Assembly: GCA_029260375.1 (NCBI GenBank)
Contig: JAJDDI010000066.1
Span: forward strand, 1 to 64,000
Origin: Phycisphaerales bacterium
Lineage (GTDB): Bacteria; Planctomycetota; Phycisphaerae; Phycisphaerales; UBA1924
Length of the DNA stretch: 64,000 bases
Direction: 5' to 3'
Shown: piece by piece, positions 8,267 through 15,892 of the stretch
How positions within the stretch are numbered: position 1 is the first letter of the stretch
Layout: each line of letters opens with the position of its first letter
Translations under genes and position numbers: made by a program
Notes under the pieces: generated by a model
Told to the model about the DNA's origin: nothing
Databases searched by the model: none
Seen by the model: the letters and a program-made list of their open reading frames with translations, nothing else

Positions 8267-9082
8267 TCAGCCCGCGCTGAGTCCGTCGCTGCGGAGCAGC
8301 AGGCGATCGTCGTGACCGAGCGAGACCTGCATCAGGCCAAGACGGTTCTCGTTGAGCAGATCGACCTGCACGTCGATCCCGTCACGCCGCCCCTGCGACG
8401 TGAACGAGGCGACCTCGCGGACGATGTTGTCGTTCTCGTCGAGCACGACCAGGCGGAACAAGCCCTCGCCCGAATCGGCGCCGATGTTCTTGTGGTAGAA
8501 CCGGGCGACCGAGCGGTCGGGGTTGTAGAAGACCGCCGCGATCGCGGGCGAGCCCGCGTCCACCGGGGTCAGGAACGCGCGCTTGGTCTGGGGGTTAAAG
8601 ATCAGGTCATCGAAGTGCTCCGAGCCCAGCAGCTCCTCGATCTGCCCGAGGCGGACCTTGTTCTCGAGGCTGTTGAAATCGATCTGGTACTGCGTGAGCG
8701 CGACGCCCAGCACAGCAACAGAGACCGCCAGCCCGATCGCCGCGGCCCGCCACACCCAACTCACACGCGGCCCGCGCGAGAGCCTGGGGACCGAACGCCC
8801 GTGCGCGTGACGTGTGCGACGGGCCTCGGAGGCCTGCGCGGCCTCCTGCTCGGCCATCGCCTGGCGCACCGCGCCCAGCACCTGATCGCGAAGCTCCGCC
8901 CGCGGCTCAACGCCCGGCAGCAGATCCGTCAGATCGGCAAGACGCATCTGCTCGAAGCGCATCTGATCGCGGATCGCCGGGGGCGCCTCCTCGAAGGCGC
9001 GCTCGAACGCCACCTGCTCATGTGGTTCGAGCAGGCCCAGTGAATCAAGGACCGTCATCTCAAGCAACTCACGCGTATTCAT
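8267..9082 (-). CDS. Membrane anti-sigma factor
   Basis: 271 residues. The N-terminal ~75 residues (MNTRELLEMTVLDSLGLLEPHEQ...) resemble anti-sigma domains of the RskA/zinc-less type, one transmembrane helix follows at about 108-128, and the remainder is a predicted extracytoplasmic domain with a segment resembling the RskA C-terminal domain (AIAAVFYNPDRS). Its ATG overlaps the sigma factor's TGA (ATGA at 9079-9082), so the two are translationally coupled, as is usual for such pairs. It probably holds the sigma factor inactive until an envelope signal. The signal is unknown. Confidence 0.82.
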   Translation of the reverse strand: MNTRELLEMTVLDSLGLLEPHEQVAFERAFEEAPPAIRDQMRFEQMRLADLTDLLPGVEPRAELRDQVLGAVRQAMAEQEAAQASEARRTRHAHGRSVPRLSRGPRVSWVWRAAAIGLAVSVAVLGVALTQYQIDFNSLENKVRLGQIEELLGSEHFDDLIFNPQTKRAFLTPVDAGSPAIAAVFYNPDRSVARFYHKNIGADSGEGLFRLVVLDENDNIVREVASFTSQGRRDGIDVQVDLLNENRLGLMQVSLGHDDRLLLRSDGLSAG

Positions 9083-9774
9083 GGCGTCGATTCCTCACTG
9101 CTCCGCTCCCGCAGGCGCACGAGGGCCCGGCTGAGCGCTGACTTGATCGTTCCCAGAGGCGTGTCGAGCTCCTCGCCGATCTGGCGGAGCGTCTGCCCCC
9201 CCAGGTACGCGCGGGTAACGACCGTCCGCTGCAACTCAGGCAACGTATCGATCCTGCTCATCAGCGACTCGTAGCTCTCGTCTCGTTCGATGCGGACGCC
9301 CTGCGCTGGCGGCGCCGATCCGGATGACACACCCGAGGCCGTGCTGGGCTCGAACTCATCCAGGCTCGAGGCCTTGATCCTGGCCCGCTTGCGACGCAGC
9401 TTGTCCACCAGATGGCGGCGGGCAATGAGCATCACCCAGGTCACCAACGCCGCGCGTGTCGGGTCGTACCGACCCGCCGTCCGCCACAGGCGAACGAAGA
9501 TCTCCTGCACCGCGTCCTCCGCCTCGGCCCGCGAGGGCAGCGACTGGAACGCCATGCGGTAGACCAACGACCCGAATCGGTCGTAGAGCTCCTCTACCGC
9601 GGCTTCCTGGTTGACGGCGACTCGTTGCATGAGATCCAGATCAATCCTGTCCTGGCGCCTTCTGGCGTCGTCGGCCTTGGGCCGTGACGAGCCCGATGTG
9701 GACCCGCTCGCGGTCGTTGAGCCCCGCCGGCTCCCGGCGTCCGTATCGCCTGGGTTCCGGTATGACTCGGTCAT
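9079..9774 (-). CDS. ECF-family RNA polymerase sigma factor
   Basis: Sigma factor with region 2 (EELYDRFGSLVYRMAFQ, then EAEDAVQEIFVRLWR) and region 4 (LPELQRTVVTRAYLGGQTLRQIGEELDTPLGTIKSALSRAL). It starts at ATG 9774 (231 residues) rather than a GTG 12 bases upstream because GGGTGA precedes that ATG. A Ser/Gly/Arg-rich N-terminal tail of about 40 residues and a Ser-rich linker between the domains are unusual in length. Coupled to the downstream anti-sigma gene. Resembles the SigK-like ECF group, whose partners are RskA-type. Target genes unknown. Confidence 0.93.
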   Translation of the reverse strand: MTESYRNPGDTDAGSRRGSTTASGSTSGSSRPKADDARRRQDRIDLDLMQRVAVNQEAAVEELYDRFGSLVYRMAFQSLPSRAEAEDAVQEIFVRLWRTAGRYDPTRAALVTWVMLIARRHLVDKLRRKRARIKASSLDEFEPSTASGVSSGSAPPAQGVRIERDESYESLMSRIDTLPELQRTVVTRAYLGGQTLRQIGEELDTPLGTIKSALSRALVRLRERSSEESTP

Positions 9775-10099
9775 GATTTCACCCACGGTCTGAAAGCGAG
9801 TCCATCGGACCCGCGGAAGGCCGAGAGCCGGCCTCTTGCAAGGAGATACGTCAACGGATAGATCAGGATGCCCCGCTCCGCCCGAATTTCCTCAAGATTT
9901 TGGTGCCTTACGTAACCCAATCAAGCATTCTCCAGAGAATAAACCGGGCGCCATGTCCCATTCTTACCTGGTCGGGACGGTGTCCGACGGGTGGGTGCGG
10001 GTGGGTGAAGGTCTTGTGTGATCCCCCCCGTCCGGATATCGTATAACGATCGGGAGGATCCCCTGCCCCAGGGTTGGGGTCTACCCAAAGGAGTGCCGT
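9775..10099. other. Intergenic region between divergent sigma and prepilin genes
   Basis: About 325 bases without a convincing gene. It holds a short hairpin (AGGCCG/CGGCCT near 9826-9843), an AT-richer stretch at about 9890-9965, and the palindrome ATCGTATAACGAT at 10038-10050 shortly before the prepilin ribosome-binding site. It must carry promoters in both directions, but no pair of -35/-10 boxes stands out. Confidence 0.5.
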
Positions 10100-10906
10100 G
10101 TGCGAGGATCTGGGGGTCTCAGATCTAGTTCGGGCTGTGCCGCTGGCGTTCGCCAGCGTGGTCGGTCATCCCGGCGCGCGTTCAGTCTCATCGACATGCT
10201 CGTATCACTCGCGATTGTGGCTCTGCTGATGGGCATCCTGTTGCCCTCGCTCGGGCGGATGCGTGAGATCGCCCGTCAGGCCGTGTGCGCCTCGAACAAT
10301 CGCCAGATCGGCTTGGGCGTCCACATGTTCGCCGACGCGAACAGCGAATACCTTCCCACGAGCCAGTTCCTTGATCCGAACAGCCCGTACTCGGGCGGAC
10401 GGTCTCTGGGGGCGCAGCAGCGGAGCATGGTGATGCTCCGGTTCCGGACCATGCCGCACGTCGGAACCGGGCGCGGGCAGCTGAGCCATTGGGACGGGCT
10501 GGGCAAGCTCTTCGCCGAGCGGTTCCTCCCTGCCTCCGCCGTCTTCTACTGTCCGTCGCACCGCGGAGAGCACCCGCTCGAGCGGTACGCCGACGAGTTT
10601 GATCTCGCTGGCGTCCCCGAGATTTTCGCGAACTATCAGTACCGGGGGCAGGGCCCCGATGGTCAACGCCGGCTTCACCAGCTCTCCAGCAACGTGGCGC
10701 TCGTGGCCGACGCCATGGCGGGCGAGGCGTTTTTCAACCACGCTGCGGGCTTCAACGTGCTCAGCGCCGACGGATCGGTCAGCTGGTTCGCTGACGTGGG
10801 CGGTTCGCTCGCGACCCAACTCGCTGAAACGGCCACCGCCGTAAACGACAACTCGGTCCGCGAGGCCTGGGGCCGATTCGACGGCCACGGCCTCGGGGCG
10901 CCCTAA
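10100..10906 (+). CDS. Prepilin-type N-terminal cleavage/methylation domain protein
   Basis: 268 residues, starting at GTG 10100 with AAAGGAG six bases upstream. After an Arg-rich leader, RRAFSLIDMLVSLAIVALLMGILLPSL is a type IV pilin/pseudopilin N-terminus; the mature protein would begin at Phe, with Asp at position +5 where Glu is normal. Downstream CASNNRQIGLGVHMFADANSEYLP and the C-terminal LSADGSVSWF resemble the large planctomycete family of secreted pseudopilin-like proteins related to DUF1559. Likely exported by a type II secretion or pilus machine; specific function unknown. Monocistronic, divergent from the sigma factor. Confidence 0.85.
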   Translation: MRGSGGLRSSSGCAAGVRQRGRSSRRAFSLIDMLVSLAIVALLMGILLPSLGRMREIARQAVCASNNRQIGLGVHMFADANSEYLPTSQFLDPNSPYSGGRSLGAQQRSMVMLRFRTMPHVGTGRGQLSHWDGLGKLFAERFLPASAVFYCPSHRGEHPLERYADEFDLAGVPEIFANYQYRGQGPDGQRRLHQLSSNVALVADAMAGEAFFNHAAGFNVLSADGSVSWFADVGGSLATQLAETATAVNDNSVREAWGRFDGHGLGAP

Positions 10907-10974
10907 GCCCTTTCGAACTCATTGAGCCGGTTCAGCCCCGCGACCGATGCGTCGCCCGGCGGTACAGTGCGCTC

Positions 10975-12057
10975 ATGAGCCCCACGCACAATCCCGGTCG
11001 GCGCGCCCTTCTCTCCATGCCCGCGTTCGCCGCCGCGATGCTGATGGCCCTGGCCACACCCGGCTCGCTCGCCCAGCTCACCCCCGAACGCCTGTACTAC
11101 GGGCGAGACCGGCGCATGCCCGTCGTGGTCGAGACGCCCGAGCAGTTCGCCGGCGAGATCGAGATCGAGCTTCGCACGCGCGGCGTCGCCGAAGCCGTCC
11201 AGACCGCGCCCGCCGCCTCGGGGCGCGTCGATCTCGCCGCCCTCTTCCCCTCGCTCTGGAGATCGGAAACCCCGACCACGCTCTACGCACAGCTCGTGCT
11301 CGACGGCGCGCCCGTGGGCGCGGCGCTCGTGCTCCAGCCCATGCTCACGCCCAACTACGCGATGAACATGTCCGAGCAGAACCCGATGCTCCCGGTCATC
11401 GGGAAGGGGCGGGTCATGTTCGAAGACGAGCGCGTCGCGCTGCGTCACCAGAGCGGGCTGAGCGACGTGAGTGAGCGAGAGATCGTCTACTCGGGCATAC
11501 GGGCCTATGTCGATCGGCACGTCATCCTCGAGACCACCGCGGGCGACATCCGGTTCCGCCTCCGCCCCGACGCGGCCCCCAACACCGCGTTCAACTTTCT
11601 ACATCTGGCCGAGGGCGGGCTTTACACCGACGTCATCTTCCACCGCGTCGTCGCGACCCTGCCCAACGGCGCCCCGTTCGTCATCCAGACCGGAGACCCC
11701 TCGGGCGACGGCTCGGGCGGGCCCGGGTACTTCCTGGACCTCGAGCCCACCACGCTGCGCCATGACTTCGGCGTTATCTCGATGGCCCGATCTGATGACC
11801 CCAACTCCAACGGCTCGCAGATATTCGTCTGCCTCAGCCGCGAGGGAACCGCCCACCTCGACGGGCGCTACACCGCGTTCGGCGAGGCCATCGCGGGCGC
11901 CGACGTCATCGAGCGCATCGGCGCGGTCGAGGTCGGCGAGAACGATCGCCCGGTGGACCCGCCGATGATCATCCGCGCCAGGCTTGTGGACGCGCCACCC
12001 CTGGGTCAGGAGCCCGACCGCGTCTCAAAGCCCGAGCACGCGCCGACCGACCGCTAG
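10975..12057 (+). CDS. Secreted cyclophilin-type peptidyl-prolyl isomerase
   Basis: 360 residues with an N-terminal signal segment (about 14-34, ending near SLAQ). The cyclophilin domain spans about residues 180-345: AYVDRHVILETTAGDIRFRL, APNTAFNFLHLAEGGLYTDVIFHRVV, IQTGDPSGDGSGGPGY and HLDGRYTAFGEAIAG. The catalytic arginine is in FHRVV. The preceding ~145 residues are an unrecognised domain that may be an extracytoplasmic client-binding part. Cyclophilins catalyse proline cis-trans isomerisation during folding. Its stop is three bases from the convergent beta-barrel gene. Confidence 0.9.
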   Translation: MSPTHNPGRRALLSMPAFAAAMLMALATPGSLAQLTPERLYYGRDRRMPVVVETPEQFAGEIEIELRTRGVAEAVQTAPAASGRVDLAALFPSLWRSETPTTLYAQLVLDGAPVGAALVLQPMLTPNYAMNMSEQNPMLPVIGKGRVMFEDERVALRHQSGLSDVSEREIVYSGIRAYVDRHVILETTAGDIRFRLRPDAAPNTAFNFLHLAEGGLYTDVIFHRVVATLPNGAPFVIQTGDPSGDGSGGPGYFLDLEPTTLRHDFGVISMARSDDPNSNGSQIFVCLSREGTAHLDGRYTAFGEAIAGADVIERIGAVEVGENDRPVDPPMIIRARLVDAPPLGQEPDRVSKPEHAPTDR

Positions 12058-12060
12058 CGG

Positions 12061-13017
12061 TCAGAACCGAAAGCTCAGGGCCAGGCCCGCGTAGACCGCC
12101 GGGTCGGTCTCGTCGTCGGCGAACTTCACGCCGGCGCTGTTGAGCGACTCGAACTCGACGTAGACGTCGGCGCCGAGCGTGCCCGAGATCGTGAGGCTGG
12201 GCGATGGCTTCCACTCGGTCCACAGACCCACGGGCAGCCGGCGCTCGCGCACCACGCCCGAGGGCATCGGGCCCATGTCGTCTAGGCGGTACTCGCGACG
12301 CTCGAACATCCCCTCAATCCCGACGCGCAGCGTCTCCGACGCCTTGTACGAGAGCAGCAGCCCGGCGCCCTTGGACTCAAGGCGCCAGCGATCGTCGATG
12401 TCCCAGGTGATCGTGGGCACGGGAAACATCGTGACGTCGTCCTCAAGGCGGGTCGACACGACCAGCACGCCCCCGACGGACAGCGAGTCGTTGATCTTGT
12501 ATGTCGCGCCGATGAGCCCGTTGTAGGTCAGCGTGTCGTCGAAGTTGGCCGAGGACTCGCCCGAGCTCTTCACGCCGCCGCCGATCAGCGCCGACCACCG
12601 GTCGTTGACCCGGGTGGTGAAGCGCCCGCCCACGCTGTAGTCGTGGATGCTTTCGTACGGGTCGACCCCGCCGGGCACGAGCACGCCCATGGGCCCAAAG
12701 TCGTAGAACGAGTGCTCGGTCCCGAAGTTCAGCGCCAGGCGGGAGAGGTCACCCACCAGGAAGCCCGCCTCGGCGGCCGCGCCGATCCGGGCGACCGAGA
12801 CATCGCTCACCCCGCTGTCGAACCCGGACTCGAACCGGTAGCTGGCGCTCGTCCCCAGCGTGATGGTGACCGCCGGGGGTTGCTGGGCGGCGATGCCCTC
12901 GGCGCCCGTGTCGGTCTCGTCCTGCGCCGCGGCGATCGGGCCCAGGCAGGGCAGCAGCGCGAGGGCCAGCAGCGGGTTTCGGCGGTTCGAGACGGGCCAT
13001 CTGGGCGTGGGTCGCAT
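12061..13017 (-). CDS. Putative outer-membrane beta-barrel protein
   Basis: 318 residues with a signal peptide (hydrophobic LLALALLPCLGPIAAAQ). The mature part is rich in alternating hydrophobic/polar segments with aromatic ends (VGGRFTTRVNDRWSALIGGGV, LSVGGVLVVSTRL, LRVGIEGMFERREYRL) and ends in YAGLALSFRF, with the terminal Phe typical of barrel-assembly substrates. It resembles DUF6268-like barrels, but I am not certain of the family. No neighbour suggests a cargo. The start is the only reasonable ATG before the signal peptide. Confidence 0.7.
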   Translation of the reverse strand: MRPTPRWPVSNRRNPLLALALLPCLGPIAAAQDETDTGAEGIAAQQPPAVTITLGTSASYRFESGFDSGVSDVSVARIGAAAEAGFLVGDLSRLALNFGTEHSFYDFGPMGVLVPGGVDPYESIHDYSVGGRFTTRVNDRWSALIGGGVKSSGESSANFDDTLTYNGLIGATYKINDSLSVGGVLVVSTRLEDDVTMFPVPTITWDIDDRWRLESKGAGLLLSYKASETLRVGIEGMFERREYRLDDMGPMPSGVVRERRLPVGLWTEWKPSPSLTISGTLGADVYVEFESLNSAGVKFADDETDPAVYAGLALSFRF

Positions 13018-13096
13018 CGTGCTCTCCGGGTCGCGGGTGAGCCGGGAGCATACCCGCCTAGACTCGGTCGAGCGCCGCGGCTGGTCCCGGCGACTC

Positions 13097-13169
13097 GGGG
13101 CGGTAACTCAACTGGTAGAGTGCCAGCTTTGCAAGCTGGAAGTTCGGGGTTCGAGTCCCCGTCGCTCCA
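13097..13169 (+). tRNA. tRNA-Ala (anticodon TGC)
   Basis: A 73-nt cloverleaf: acceptor GGGGCGG/TCGCTCC, D-stem ACTC/GAGT, anticodon stem CCAGC/GCTGG with loop TTTGCAA (anticodon TGC), T-arm CGGGG-TTCGAGT-CCCCG and discriminator A. The acceptor contains a G3:U70 wobble pair, the universal identity element for alanine tRNA. CCA is not encoded. Confidence 0.97.
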
Positions 13170-13192
13170 TTCCCGAGCCCGAGACACAGCGC

Positions 13193-13227
13193 AAAAAAGC
13201 GAACGACCCGATATCCGGATCGTCCGC
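13193..13227 (-). terminator. Rho-independent terminator of the glycine-zipper stress gene
   Basis: On the minus strand a 12-bp stem (13216-13227 with 13199-13210, two G-T and one T-G pair) and a 5-nt loop is followed by six Ts (13198-13193). It starts 26 bases after the stop of the gene at 13253. Confidence 0.85.
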
Positions 13228-13252
13228 CTTGATCCTGCGATGTCCACTCGTC

Positions 13253-13762
13253 TTACAGCTCGCCGAGCGTGTCCACATCGTTGTTCTTGAAGGCCTCGCG
13301 GACGTCCTTGGCCTGGTCGTCACCGACCTCGACCATCAGGAAGACCGCGCCGTCCTCAAGACCCTTCTCGATCTCCTTGACCTCGTTCTCGGAGATCCCG
13401 AGCCCGATCAGCCCGCCCAAGACCCCGCCGGCCGCGGCGCCAGCGCCGGCGCCCGCCAGGGCCGCGACGATCGGTCCCGCCGCGACGAGCCCCACGCCCG
13501 TCGCGGCCAGCGCGCCAACCGCGGTGAAGCCCGCGACCAGGGCGCCGATCGCCCCGCCCGCGCCCGCGCCGATCGCCGCCCCGTCACCCACCTTGGAGTG
13601 GCTTTCCACGGCGAAGGCGCTCTCCGCCGCCGGCTCCGTCACCACGGCGCTGATGTCCCGCGGGTGCAGCCCCTTGGTGTTGAGCTCATTCACGGCCTTG
13701 GCGGCCTTGGAGGGGTCCTTGAACAGCCCCGTAATCGTGGTCGTCTCGTTCTGGTTCTTCAT
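13253..13762 (-). CDS. General-stress protein with glycine-zipper domain
   Basis: 169 residues. The N-terminal ~50 residues (ITGLFKDPSKAAKAVNELNTKGLHPRDISAVV) resemble the general-stress protein 17M/YflT domain. A Gly/Ala-rich membrane-type segment (about 60-120, repeated GAGAGGAIGALV and AGAGAGAAAGGVLGGLIGLG) follows, and the C-terminus (ENEVKEIEKGLEDGAVFLMVEV) is a second small domain as in DUF1269-like proteins. Proteins of this kind are often induced by heat, osmotic or oxidative stress; the molecular function is unknown. Monocistronic with its own strong terminator. Confidence 0.8.
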   Translation of the reverse strand: MKNQNETTTITGLFKDPSKAAKAVNELNTKGLHPRDISAVVTEPAAESAFAVESHSKVGDGAAIGAGAGGAIGALVAGFTAVGALAATGVGLVAAGPIVAALAGAGAGAAAGGVLGGLIGLGISENEVKEIEKGLEDGAVFLMVEVGDDQAKDVREAFKNNDVDTLGEL

Positions 13763-13886
13763 CGTAAGTCTCCTCGTGCAAGGGGCCTCGGTGGCGGCAT
13801 GATCGATTCACCATGCACGCTATCGAGCCAGTCTCAAGCAACGCTGAAGCAGCGATGAAACCGGGTTCATTCTTGCGCCGACCGGA

Positions 13887-14369
13887 TCACTCCGTCGCGT
13901 CACCCAGACGCATCGAGGCGAGGAGGCGTGAGGCGCCCAGCGGGTCGTCCGCGTCGACCTCGAACGAGAACGCCTCACCGGTGCGCACGCGCACGGGCGA
14001 TGAGGTCGGTCCGCCCGAGAGCGCAGCGCAGAGATACACCAGCTGCGGGTTGTGCCCGACAATGCACAGCGATTCACGCCCCGCGTGCTCGAGAATCAGA
14101 TCCACCGCGAGTGAGACAGGCTCGTCCACGCACAGGCGGGTGTCGCTCACAAACTCCGCGTCGATCGTCTTGTTCACGAGCTCGGCGGTCTCGTACGCCC
14201 GCTTGAAGGTGCTCGTCACGACGAGCGTGGGGGGGCGTTCGCTCTCGAGCAGCCATTGGCCCAGAAACTCGCCCTGGCGCTGCCCCTTGGGCTTGAGCGC
14301 CCGGTCCCGGTCGCGCCCGGTCGCAGACACCGCCTCGGCCTTGCCGTGCCTGATGACATACAGCACCAT
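13887..14369 (-). CDS. sixA: Phosphohistidine phosphatase SixA
   Basis: 160-residue histidine-phosphatase (phosphoglycerate-mutase-like) protein. The catalytic motif is LYVIRHGKAEA at the N-terminus, with the second histidine in CIVGHNPQL. Short length and the RALKPKGQRQ and TSTFKRAYETAEL segments match SixA, which dephosphorylates phosphohistidine proteins. Start at ATG 14369 with GGGGGAG seven bases upstream; the frame stays open far upstream through crcB but that part is antisense or out of frame. It follows crcB with a 23-base gap, probably as one unit. Confidence 0.9.
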   Translation of the reverse strand: MVLYVIRHGKAEAVSATGRDRDRALKPKGQRQGEFLGQWLLESERPPTLVVTSTFKRAYETAELVNKTIDAEFVSDTRLCVDEPVSLAVDLILEHAGRESLCIVGHNPQLVYLCAALSGGPTSSPVRVRTGEAFSFEVDADDPLGASRLLASMRLGDATE

Positions 14370-14392
14370 CGATTCACTCCCCCAGCTCGGCT

Positions 14393-14800
14393 TCAGGCCA
14401 CGGGAGGCGTCGCCCCCAGGCGAACCGCCAGCGTCCAGCCCAGCCACACCGCGCCCAGCCCGAGCCCGACGCTGGACACAGCGTAGACGCTCGCCCGGAC
14501 CGCGTGCCCCTTCTCGATCAGCCCGAACAGCTCGAACCCGAAGGTCGAGAAGGTGGTGAACCCCCCCAGCAGGCCCACGAGGATCGCCAGGCGCCACTCC
14601 TCGCGGACCTCGAGCTGCGTCGTGAGCATCGGGGTCAGCAGACCGATGAGAAAGCAGCCCAGCACGTTGATGAGAACGGTCCAGACGTGCACCGTCTCGG
14701 CCAGCGTGCCCCGGACCAGCTCCTGCGTCCAGTGGTTGATCCCGTACCGCAGCAGCGTGCCCACGCCCCCGGCCGTGAAGAGCAGAAATAGCTTGACCAT
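14393..14800 (-). CDS. crcB: Fluoride channel CrcB/Fluc
   Basis: 135 residues with four transmembrane segments. Family motifs: GGVGTLLRYGIN near the N-terminus, TVLINVLGCFLIG, and GLLGGFTTFSTFGFE, which contains the Phe/Thr/Ser residues of the fluoride pathway. The protein forms an antiparallel dimer that exports F- passively. Only 42 bases separate its ATG from the divergent EamA gene, too short for a fluoride riboswitch, and none is visible. Followed by sixA. Confidence 0.95.
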   Translation of the reverse strand: MVKLFLLFTAGGVGTLLRYGINHWTQELVRGTLAETVHVWTVLINVLGCFLIGLLTPMLTTQLEVREEWRLAILVGLLGGFTTFSTFGFELFGLIEKGHAVRASVYAVSSVGLGLGAVWLGWTLAVRLGATPPVA

Positions 14801-14842
14801 CGCCCGAGTCTACCCGCCCGGAGCAAGGCCTAGCCTCTGCCC

Positions 14843-15859
14843 GTGACCGACGCCAAGCCATCCAGCCCGATGGGTGACACATTCGTGGGCGTGCTGACCG
14901 TCACGCTCACGCTCGTGGGCTGGACCGTCACCCCGCTGTTCATCAAGTTCTTCACCGACCACATCGACCCCTGGACCAGCAACGGCTGGCGATACGGGTT
15001 CGCCGCGCTGCTCTGGAGCCCGCTGCTCGTCTGGGGCGGGCTGCGCAAATCACTCCCGCCCGGGCTCTTCCGCGCGGCCCTGGTCCCGGCGCTGGTCAAC
15101 AGCGCGGCGCAGGTCGCCTTTACCACGGCGCACTACAAAATCGACCCGGGCCTGCTCACCTTCGGGCTGCGCGCCCAGATGATCTTCGTCGCCATCGGCG
15201 CCGCGCTGCTCTTCCCGACCGAGCGCCGCGTGATCCGGTCCTGGCCCTTCATGCTGGGCGTGGGGCTGGTGCTGGTGGGAACCGTGGGCACCATCCTCAT
15301 GGGCGAGCCCGTCGAGGGCGAGCGATCGAACTACATCACGGGTGTCACGCTCGCCATCCTTGCCGGCGCCGGCTTCGCGGGGTACGCCATCGCCGTACGC
15401 CGGTACATGAGCGACATCCCCTCCCTGCTCGCCTTCGCCGCCATCAGCCTCTACACCGCGTTCGCGATGGTCGCGATGATGCTCATCTTCGGCGACAACC
15501 TGGGCGTCACCGCCCTCGATCTCTCCGGGCGCCTCTTCGCCTTCCTGCTCCTGTCGTCGGTCATCGGCATCGCCCTGGGGCACGTGCTCTACTACATCGC
15601 GATCAAACGCCTGGGCGTGGCCGTCTCGACAGGCGTCATCCAGCTCCAGCCCGTGTGCGTCTCCGTGCTCTCGTACATCTGGTTCAAGGAGGTCCTGACC
15701 CTGGGACAGTGGGCCAGCGGATCGCTGGCCATCGTCGGCGCCCTGCTCATGCTCTGGATCCAGCACAAGATCAAAGGCGACACCGCCCGCGACCACGAAT
15801 ACGACACGCTCCCGCCCGATCACGTCGCCGCCGCGACGATGTGCGAGGGCGAATCCTGA
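14843..15859 (+). CDS. EamA/DMT-family transporter
   Basis: 338 residues with about ten hydrophobic helices in two EamA repeats, the drug/metabolite-transporter architecture. GTG start at 14843. Second-repeat marks include SSVIGIALGHVLYYIAIKRLGVAVSTGVIQLQPV and a basic tail with a charged end. Substrate not predictable; family members export amino acids, nucleosides or other metabolites. It is divergent from crcB and followed after 33 bases by the beta-CASP nuclease gene, so cotranscription is possible. Confidence 0.88.
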   Translation: MTDAKPSSPMGDTFVGVLTVTLTLVGWTVTPLFIKFFTDHIDPWTSNGWRYGFAALLWSPLLVWGGLRKSLPPGLFRAALVPALVNSAAQVAFTTAHYKIDPGLLTFGLRAQMIFVAIGAALLFPTERRVIRSWPFMLGVGLVLVGTVGTILMGEPVEGERSNYITGVTLAILAGAGFAGYAIAVRRYMSDIPSLLAFAAISLYTAFAMVAMMLIFGDNLGVTALDLSGRLFAFLLLSSVIGIALGHVLYYIAIKRLGVAVSTGVIQLQPVCVSVLSYIWFKEVLTLGQWASGSLAIVGALLMLWIQHKIKGDTARDHEYDTLPPDHVAAATMCEGES

Positions 15860-15892
15860 CCGACACGTCGCCGCGCCTGTTACGATGCGGTC

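Noticed and set aside
9836-10021. A 61-residue frame in the sigma-prepilin intergenic region
   Set aside because: It starts at a non-ATG codon with no ribosome-binding site and no recognisable domain.
14801-14842. A fluoride riboswitch before crcB
   Set aside because: Only 42 bases separate crcB from the divergent gene and no pseudoknot-type motif is visible.
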